From Arenicellales bacterium (GTDB lineage Bacteria; Pseudomonadota; Gammaproteobacteria; Arenicellales; JAJDZL01): DNA of 64,000 bases. The stretch is from positions 2,790,001 to 2,854,000 of the forward strand of contig OY282380.1 of NCBI GenBank assembly GCA_958295885.1. Reading direction: 5' to 3'. Below the pieces are notes generated by a model, which saw only the letters and a list, made by a program, of their open reading frames with translations, ran no database searches and was not told where the DNA came from. Numbering within the stretch: position 1 is the stretch's first letter; each line of letters starts with the position of its first letter. Shown here piece after piece: positions 57,656-64,000 of the stretch. The translations under genes and the position numbers were made by a program.

Positions 57656-58216
57656 ATGGATAGAGCGCAACAAATTTACATTTGATTTAACGCACAAATC
57701 GCCCCTATCGAATCGCAGGTGCTTATGGGCGCGTTAGCTAATGCCGCCAACAACCAGTTTGCTGAAATACACTTATTATTGTCAACGCCAGGTGGGAATG
57801 TAGCACAAGGAATAACTTTGTATAACTTCATTAGAGCATTGCCAGTCAAAGTCACAATTTACAATATTGGAACTGTCAATTCGATTGGTAACATAGTGTT
57901 CCAAGCCGCTCACAAAAGAATAGCATCGCCTAATTCCAGTTTTATGTTTCACGGAGTTGGTTTTTTTATAGAAAACCAACATCTGGAATTGTCTCACCTC
58001 GAAGACAAATTGGAGGGACTCAAGAATGATCAGTCATTAATTCTGAGTATTATGTCCGAACGGACCAAAATGAACATCGCGGAGATCGAAGATTTGTTTA
58101 GGAAGATGGCTTTTATTAATGCTCAAGAAGCGCTCAAGAGGGGCATATCCGACGAAATCGCTGAGGTCCACGTGCCTACTGGAATTGAGATACAACAACT
58201 TATCTTCCAAAGTTAA
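57656..58216 (+). pseudogene. ClpP-like serine protease (peptidase S14 family) with in-frame TGA at codon 10
   Basis: From ATG 57656 one frame runs 186 codons to the stop at 58216, broken only by TGA at 57683-57685. The frame reads RAQQIYI, then the stop, then FNAQIAPIE. Beyond it come LLLSTPGGNVAQGITLYNFI, VNSIGNIVFQAA with the likely catalytic Ser, and SSFMFHGVGFF with the likely catalytic His. The C-terminal part MAFINAQEALKRGISDEIAE fits S14 peptidases. CGA to TGA would explain the stop. Translation from the GTG at 57719 is possible (165 residues) but would lose the first strand of the fold. Confidence 0.65.
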
Positions 58217-58782
58217 TGCATTATTTTTACTTGAATCGATTTTCATTGCTTAACTCTCAGAGTTTGTGATTGCAGTAAACCATATTACAACCATATAATA
58301 AATCACGACACGAATAAAAATTTTTATTCAAAATATTATCCCAAAATTCTTCCATCGAATTAGTCAAGTCTATAAATCCTAAGTTTTGGATATCGACTTC
58401 AATTATGAGCAAAAAAGTTTGCAAAATTAAGGTGAAACAGAAATTGAAATTTAAAGGATAGAGATAATCGAGTAAATTTTGTTAGTTTACGTCATGTCTT
58501 GAGCTGTTGGAATATATCAATCCAATGGAAGCTTCTGCGTCCAAAACTGCGGCAGCAGCTTTAGAAATCACTGTTTAATCAGCTTACCGCCTGAATCAAA
58601 TTAAAATTGGTTTTGCCAATTCGAATGAATGAATCTGCTCGCTTGAAATTTCAATATAAGGGCTTCTGTAAATCAAGGCAATCCGTACGATGTGAAGTGG
58701 TCGAACTTTTAGAAACACTATTGTAAAAGCGATCCGTCCAAATCCTTGCTGAAACGAAATAATCTGACACCGCTGCATCAAG
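58217..58782. other. No gene recognised upstream of moeB
   Basis: About 570 AT-rich bases with only short frames. It probably holds the moeB promoter. Confidence 0.45.
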
Positions 58783-59541
58783 ATGGATGACGAGCTTCTA
58801 CTGAGATACAACCGACAGATCATGATGTCGGAAATTGATTTTACCGGTCAGGAACGGATCATCAATTCTACCGTGTTGATTGTAGGCTTGGGTGGCTTGG
58901 GGTCGCCAGTCGCGATGTATCTGGCTGGCAGCGGCGTTGGTCACTTGATTTTGAATGACTATGATTCGGTGGATCTGTCCAATCTTCAGAGGCAGATTCT
59001 GTACACGAGCGAAACGATTGACGAAATCAAGGCTGAAGCAGCGAAACGGACACTTCATGCTCTGAATCCAGAGATTCGTCTCACTTCAATCAATAAGAAA
59101 CTGAATGATTCTGAAATTTTTGAAGTCGTGAAAACAGCTGACGTTGTGGTTGACGCTACTGATAATTTCGATATTCGATTCGCTCTGAACCGCGCTTGCG
59201 TTAAAACAAAGACTCCGATGGTCTCCGGTGCAGCCATACGCATGGAAGGGCACCTGATCGTCTATCGGACCGACAGGGACGACAGTCCCTGTTTTCGCTG
59301 CTTGTATCGACCTGAAGATGAACCGCAAGAAAGATGCAGTGAAACTGGCGTGCTGGGTTCTCTGTGCGGCATGATCGGTTCTCTGCAGGCAACTGAAGTG
59401 ATCAAAATCATCGCAGATGCGGGACAGACTCGCTACGGCATGCTGGTTCTGTACGACGCAGCACGGTCCGAGTGGCAGGAAGTACGGATACCGAAAGATG
59501 TCCAATGTCCTGTCTGCGGCACGATCAATTCACATATGTAA
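58783..59541 (+). CDS. moeB: HesA/MoeB/ThiF family adenylyltransferase, probably MoeB
   Basis: The 252-residue protein is an E1-like enzyme that activates the C-terminal glycine of a ubiquitin-like sulfur carrier, most likely the MoaD encoded 6 kb away. The nucleotide loop is IVGLGGLGSPVAMYLAGSG near residue 35. DSVDLSNLQRQILY and DATDNFDIRFALN follow. Two CxxC pairs, CFRCLY and CPVCG, bind zinc. Length matches MoeB without a rhodanese domain. A role with ThiS is also possible. Confidence 0.9.
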   Translation: MDDELLLRYNRQIMMSEIDFTGQERIINSTVLIVGLGGLGSPVAMYLAGSGVGHLILNDYDSVDLSNLQRQILYTSETIDEIKAEAAKRTLHALNPEIRLTSINKKLNDSEIFEVVKTADVVVDATDNFDIRFALNRACVKTKTPMVSGAAIRMEGHLIVYRTDRDDSPCFRCLYRPEDEPQERCSETGVLGSLCGMIGSLQATEVIKIIADAGQTRYGMLVLYDAARSEWQEVRIPKDVQCPVCGTINSHM

Positions 59542-59716
59542 GACGCACATCCGGGGTATGGCCTGCCGGCAGCCGCCGCGTTTGCTGGCGTTGTTGAACC
59601 GACTGTGATTTGGCTGTTGATGGAGTGTTCGCGGTGCGAACCGCGAATTTGCGTGCAATTCTGTAATTCACAGATGAATGCTTCATCGATATCGAGTGTA
59701 TCTGACTGTCAGGTCC

Positions 59717-60880
59717 TTAGGTAGTGTCAATCCACAATTCCTTTAGACCGCGCAGTGCCACGCGTTTCCTTCGCACCGGTTCCGAAGCAAGTCTGATGCG
59801 GGGAAATCTGGACATGAGGGCTTCAAATACAATGCGCGCCTCCATCGTTGCCAATACGGAGCCAAGACAGTAATGGATGCCGCGCCCAAATGCCAAATGA
59901 GCTTTTCTAGGTTCAGAAAAATCAAGTTGGTTCGGATTGGAATATATTTCTGGATCTCGATTTGCGGCGCCAATCAGCAGTATCAGCTTAGCGCCAGCCC
60001 GAATATTTTTACCGCCAATCTCGACATCCTCGGCAGCCATGCGACTGTTGAGCTGGACCGGACTGTCATAACGAAGCAGTTCTCGAACCGCCGAATCAAG
60101 TCTGTCAGGATTGTTTCTCAGCCACTGCAGCTGATCGGGATGCCGCAGTAAAGCAAGCATTCCGTTGCCAATCAAATTACGAGTCGTTTCATTTCCAGCA
60201 ACCAGCAATAGCACCAGATTACCCAATAGCTCTTCATGACTCAGCCTGTCTCCATCATCTTCCGCCTTAATCAAGGTGCTGAGAATGTCCTTCTGGGGAG
60301 TTAGTTTGTGTTCATTGATTCTCTCTTCAAAATATTCCAGAAGTTCGTTCATGTTCTGGCGCAGGCTGAAGACATCCTCACTCCTTAACATGGGTTCTAC
60401 ATCAAGCGCAACCATATCCGACCAAGATCTAAAACGATCAATATCGCGCGCCGGCACTCCCAGCATTTTTGCGATGACGAGCACTGGCAATGGATAAGCG
60501 ATGGATTCAATTAGATCAAATCGTTCGCGATTGTCAATTTGTTCAATTAAATCTGCAACAGTCTGCTGAATGAAGGGCTCCAGCTCAGCCAATGCTCGTG
60601 CCGTGAAAGCCTTGGAAACCAACGAACGTATCCTCGTGTGCTGCGGTGGATCAAAGTCAAGCAGCGTTCGCAGGTTGGAATAGCCAATATTGCGGTCACG
60701 ACAGATAAACCGTTTCTGGTCGCGAAGCACTGCATCAATCTGTTCATAGGATACCAGCGCCCAAGCATCAATCAAACGCATGCGGTGTACCGGATCTTTG
60801 CTTCGCAGCTTTTCGTAAATTTCGTAAGGGTTCTGCTGAACTGATGCGGATACTAGATTGAGATCTACTCCGGATTCCAT
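59717..60880 (-). CDS. Cytochrome P450
   Basis: A soluble bacterial P450 of about 387 residues. The I-helix has LLVAGNETTRNLIGN, the K-helix ExxR is in VRELLRYDSP, and the heme-binding loop is AFGRGIHYCLGSVLA with the thiolate Cys. LLDFDPPQHTRIRSLVSKAF is the usual B'-C segment. The frame extends to 60964, but the ATG at 60880 follows a GGGAA site and gives the usual distance to the first conserved segment. No ferredoxin partner gene is adjacent. The substrate is unknown. Confidence 0.93.
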   Translation of the reverse strand: MESGVDLNLVSASVQQNPYEIYEKLRSKDPVHRMRLIDAWALVSYEQIDAVLRDQKRFICRDRNIGYSNLRTLLDFDPPQHTRIRSLVSKAFTARALAELEPFIQQTVADLIEQIDNRERFDLIESIAYPLPVLVIAKMLGVPARDIDRFRSWSDMVALDVEPMLRSEDVFSLRQNMNELLEYFEERINEHKLTPQKDILSTLIKAEDDGDRLSHEELLGNLVLLLVAGNETTRNLIGNGMLALLRHPDQLQWLRNNPDRLDSAVRELLRYDSPVQLNSRMAAEDVEIGGKNIRAGAKLILLIGAANRDPEIYSNPNQLDFSEPRKAHLAFGRGIHYCLGSVLATMEARIVFEALMSRFPRIRLASEPVRRKRVALRGLKELWIDTT

Positions 60881-61433
60881 GTATTCCCACGTCAGCAGAC
60901 CGTTGATGGCAACGCTGCGGGAAATATTCTCTAACACTGTCAAAATTTGAACCATGACCTGCATTCTATCCTACGCCAATTCATATATTCTGTTCTGGAA
61001 TTCAGGGATCTTTGCACCTCGGATTTTGAGTGACCGAGTTTGAGAATGGAAACTTGATGCGCTGGGTTCTGCCCAAGCGGATGGAGGCACAGAGTGGGGT
61101 GGTCTGTCAAGCATGAAACAAGCCTAATGGAACTGAAAATCGCGCACTGCACGCGCTGACTGACTGCGGAATTTGTCTCAAGGCTCGAAGTTTTCGGTAC
61201 TTGGCTTTCGACACCGCTCCATGCTGGCTGACGGCTGGCGCCCACTGAACAAGTGAATTTTGCGGCCGCCGGCTGACCGTGCGCCTTGGCAGCCGCCGAG
61301 CAAGCTGCTTCAAGTATAATTACAATCTGTTCAATAACGCTGAAATACGCAACTGGCACTGGCAATATCGCATACAATACGCCCTTTTTTGCCGCATTTT
61401 TTCGAAATAAACCCGTTCTGATTGAGATAAAGC
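60881..61433. other. Divergent gap between P450 and peroxiredoxin genes
   Basis: About 550 bases hold no supported gene. Both neighbouring genes must start here. The minus-strand open frame across it has shadow-like composition. Confidence 0.45.
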
Positions 61434-62006
61434 ATGGTCGCAACCGAATCAAGCATGATGAAGCTGGGCACAATCGCCCCCCAATTCACGCTCCCAAACT
61501 TCAATCCTAACTTTTCAGCGACAGAGGTTTCACTTTCAGACTTCAACGGTTCCAAAGGATTTGTGGTGGTGTTCATCTGCAATCATTGTCCTTTCGTTGT
61601 CAATATTAAAACGGCATTTGCAGAATTCGCCGAGGCGTATCAGAACAGAGGGATTTCCGTGATTGCAATCAGCGCGAATGACATTTCGAATCATCCAGCT
61701 GACAGTCCGAACAAGATGGCGAAGGATGCTGTACGATGGGGATATGCATTTCCATATCTGTATGATGAGTCCCAAGATACAGCCAAAGCGTATGAAGCAG
61801 CGTGCACGCCCGACATCTATCTATTTGGGCCCCAAAAAGAACTTGTCTATCGCGGGCAGTTTGACGACAGCCGACCTGGAAACGGCATAACTCCAACTGG
61901 GTCTTCCCTGCGGTCGGCGGCGGATGCCCTGCTCGCAGGAGGCGGCAGTCTGAAGAATCAGCGGCCGAGCATAGGCTGCAATATCAAGTGGAAATCGTCG
62001 AATTGA
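61434..62006 (+). CDS. Thioredoxin family / peroxiredoxin-like protein
   Basis: The 190-residue protein has the AhpC/TSA-thioredoxin fold. APQFTLPNFNPN is near the start, the redox site is VFICNHCPFV with a CxxC pair near residue 49, and AACTPDIYLFGPQKELVYRG near residue 125 contains the cis-Pro loop. The end GCNIKWK is typical of this subgroup. It probably acts as a cytoplasmic thiol peroxidase or reductase. Confidence 0.88.
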   Translation: MVATESSMMKLGTIAPQFTLPNFNPNFSATEVSLSDFNGSKGFVVVFICNHCPFVVNIKTAFAEFAEAYQNRGISVIAISANDISNHPADSPNKMAKDAVRWGYAFPYLYDESQDTAKAYEAACTPDIYLFGPQKELVYRGQFDDSRPGNGITPTGSSLRSAADALLAGGGSLKNQRPSIGCNIKWKSSN

Positions 62007-62092
62007 TGAAAGATATGCGTGTTTGGTGAAATCTCCGATACGGATGTAGATTCGAGCCGCATCCTAATGAATCCGTTTCGTCTCATGTAGAG

Positions 62093-63256
62093 ATGGAAGA
62101 AATCAATTTTTACATCTTTGTAATTTATGTCGGTGCAGCGATACTTGCTACAGTGGCGCTGTATGCGCGTCAGGTTCTGCCCGTTGTCTATATCATTTTA
62201 GGCGCAGTCATCGGCCCTGGCGGAATCGACTTTCTGCCCGATCTGGAATTCATCGAAAAGCTGTCTCACATCGGCATCTTTTTTCTGTTGTTTCTGCTGG
62301 GTTTGGATCTGTATCCGCAAAAATTAATCAAGCTGTTTCAATCTGTAACATGGATTACCGTGATCGCTTCCACACTGTTTTTCGCGCTTGGTTACGGTGT
62401 CGCGATTAGTTTCGGGTTTACTCAAATTGAAGCAGTTGTTACAGGCATTGCGAGCGGATTTTCGAGCACGATTATTGGAATTAAACTTCTGCCTACCACA
62501 GCGCTGCATCACAAGCATATTGGCGAGCTCGTCATTGGACTGCTTTTGATGCAGGACTTGCTTGCAATCATCGCGCTGGTTGCGATCTCGCAGATGAGTG
62601 GGAGCGCCGAGTTCACACTGCGCACGCTGCTGCCGGTCATTGGACTGCCCGTTTTCGTGTGCATCGCTTTTCTTCTGGAAAATTACGTAATTCGAAAGAT
62701 CATCGCGAAATTTGAAACGATTCACGAGTACATTTTCTTAGTTGCGATTGCCTGGTGTCTTGGGATGGGACAGCTCGGGAGCGTTTTTGGATTGGTTCAT
62801 GAAGTTGGTGCATTCGTTGCAGGCGTTGCGATGGCTGCCTCTCCGATCGCCCGGTATTTGGCTGAACATCTTCGTCCATTGCGAGACTTTTTTCTTGTTC
62901 TGTTTTTTGTTGCAGTCGGTGCGTACTTCAAACCGGATGCGTTTGCTTCGGTATTCTTGCCCGCGATCGTTCTGACGCTGTTGGTACTGGTAATTAAACC
63001 CTTCACTTACAAGACACTGCTGGTATATTTTCGAGAAAAAGCAGAAACGGGGTGGGAAACTGGCATACGTCTGGGCCAGCTCAGTGAGTTTTCAATACTG
63101 CTGGTCTTGCTGGCGATCGAATCAGGCATTATTGGGAATGACGCTGTGAACTTCCTGCTGATTGCAACGGTTTTGACCCTGATTGGCTCTTCCTATCTGA
63201 TTGTCTTCCGCTATCCGACTCCTGTCGCAGTGTCGGCGAAGCTCAGACGGGACTGA
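62093..63256 (+). CDS. Kef-type cation:proton antiporter (CPA2 family)
   Basis: A 387-residue membrane protein with about 12 helices. The start VVYIILGAVIGPGGIDFLPD, the ATP-independent helix FFLLFLLGLDLYPQKL, and SGFSSTIIGIKLLP are typical of CPA2 exchangers. There is no TrkA domain, so regulation by NAD or glutathione is unlikely. Transport of K+ or Na+ against protons is the probable job. Confidence 0.9.
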   Translation: MEEINFYIFVIYVGAAILATVALYARQVLPVVYIILGAVIGPGGIDFLPDLEFIEKLSHIGIFFLLFLLGLDLYPQKLIKLFQSVTWITVIASTLFFALGYGVAISFGFTQIEAVVTGIASGFSSTIIGIKLLPTTALHHKHIGELVIGLLLMQDLLAIIALVAISQMSGSAEFTLRTLLPVIGLPVFVCIAFLLENYVIRKIIAKFETIHEYIFLVAIAWCLGMGQLGSVFGLVHEVGAFVAGVAMAASPIARYLAEHLRPLRDFFLVLFFVAVGAYFKPDAFASVFLPAIVLTLLVLVIKPFTYKTLLVYFREKAETGWETGIRLGQLSEFSILLVLLAIESGIIGNDAVNFLLIATVLTLIGSSYLIVFRYPTPVAVSAKLRRD

Positions 63257-63274
63257 ATATTTCCGTTTGACAGG

Positions 63275-64000
63275 ATGTCTGAATCAATCCGTCGATACTC
63301 TGAGGTTTTGATCGTCGGCTGCGGTTACACTGGCAGGAGGCTCGCTCATTCAATTCAAACTCAAGGCTGCGAGGTTACGGCTCTTACCAAGGGTTCGGAT
63401 GTCCGTATCGAAGGAGTTGAATCAGTTCAAATTGATCTTGATCAAACTCAGCCTGCCCGCGTATCGGTCGCAGCAGGTGCACTGATCATTTATTTGGTGC
63501 CGCCGCCAAGCCAAGGCGAGACTGATGCTCGCATACGCAATTTTTTTAATGAAGTTCTAATCGGACTGCCTGCTCGTTTCATATTGATCAGCACGACTGG
63601 TGTTTATGGAAACTGTCACGGCAGGTGGGTTGATGAGCAAACGCCAGTCAACCCGGAATCAAGTCGTGCAATTAGGAGGTTGGACGCTGAGAACTATGCC
63701 GGTGCATGGTCAGAAAAATCTGGGGTCGAATTCACGACCGTGCGCGCTGCAGGAATCTATGGACCTGACAGAATACCTGTTCAGCGAGTAATGAGGGGTT
63801 TCGTACTGCCGCCGAAAGATGAGGTTGGTTATACGAACAGAATTCATGTCGACGACTTGGTGCGGATTTGCCTGGCCGCGGCCGAGCACGAATCCTGCGA
63901 TCTTTTCAATGCGGCGGACGGATGCCCGATGCGCATGAACGAATATTACAGTCTCGTGGCTGAAATCTGGGGGCTGCCTCCGGTTGCAGAATCCAGCAAA
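63275..64000 (+). CDS. NAD-dependent epimerase/dehydratase family protein (partial at window end)
   Basis: The frame from ATG 63275 is open to the end of the window (242 codons, 3' end missing). VLIVGCGYTGRRLAHSIQ is the NAD-binding motif, ISTTGVYGNCHGRWVDE holds the serine-type and Tyr residues seen in YeeZ-like proteins, and RIHVDDLVRICLAA is a late family motif. The protein is a cytoplasmic SDR-extended enzyme of unknown substrate. Confidence 0.88.
   Translation, partial: MSESIRRYSEVLIVGCGYTGRRLAHSIQTQGCEVTALTKGSDVRIEGVESVQIDLDQTQPARVSVAAGALIIYLVPPPSQGETDARIRNFFNEVLIGLPARFILISTTGVYGNCHGRWVDEQTPVNPESSRAIRRLDAENYAGAWSEKSGVEFTTVRAAGIYGPDRIPVQRVMRGFVLPPKDEVGYTNRIHVDDLVRICLAAAEHESCDLFNAADGCPMRMNEYYSLVAEIWGLPPVAESSK

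Overview
The window is a stretch of a gammaproteobacterial chromosome. The evidence is the set of gene neighbourhoods: mutY-yggX, yggS-proC-yggT, algH-ruvX-pyrR-pyrB-pyrC' (with the Pseudomonas-type pseudo-dihydroorotase), ccoNOQP with ccoG/H/I/S, and tkt-gap-pgk-pyk-fba. The species cannot be named from sequence alone. Housekeeping genes look intact. The DNA between them is unusually rich in broken genes, insertion-sequence remnants and a small palindromic-ended element, which suggests a genome in active decay (for example a lineage that recently became host-restricted or passed a bottleneck); that lifestyle reading is inference.

Layout. 0.5-4.9 kb: a minus-strand polyol/glycerol-phosphate cluster (GlpA-like oxidase with a C-terminal [2Fe-2S] domain, an FAD/NAD oxidoreductase, the tail of an ABC permease, a glycerol-kinase-like FGGY kinase). 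4.9-10.9 kb: a 6-kb gene graveyard with an SDR remnant, a DUF2335 membrane protein interrupted by one TGA and ended by a mobile element, a GIY-YIG-type gene with three in-frame stops, and unidentified remnants. 10.9-14.6 kb: rpoD with a strong terminator, a self-regulated tetR/fatty-acid-hydroxylase pair and tRNA-Phe. 14.7-25.4 kb: dense housekeeping genes for DNA repair, muropeptide recycling, PLP and proline metabolism, and pyrimidine synthesis. 26-37 kb: a DruA-like DUF4338 gene and a complete cbb3 cytochrome oxidase locus, with ccoI-ccoS divergent from Yip1-ccoNOQPGH-safE. 37-41 kb: nested IS110, IS1634, IS66 and IS1380 fragments. 41.6-45.4 kb: a potassium channel, a decayed possible defence gene, a pRiA4b ORF-3 family protein and a metallophosphoesterase.

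45.5-53.5 kb: one long plus-strand run tkt-gap-pgk-pyk-fba that continues into moaD-moaE-DUF1244, facing a minus-strand moaC-moeA-methyltransferase operon; with the nearby moeB-like gene this gives central carbon metabolism and most late molybdopterin steps in one area. 56-58 kb: an IS1634-like transposase gene split by the small element, then a ClpP-like protease gene with one early TGA. 58.8-64 kb: moeB, a cytochrome P450, a thioredoxin-like peroxiredoxin, a Kef-type antiporter and a partial epimerase.

The most notable signals are (i) a 129-bp inverted-repeat element present in two nearly identical copies with 4-bp target duplications plus a third diverged copy between pgk and pyk, and (ii) at least five accessory genes whose reading frames are intact over long stretches except for stop codons that could each arise by a single C-to-T change from CAA, CAG or CGA. 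No CRISPR array and no clearly new intact multi-gene system was seen.
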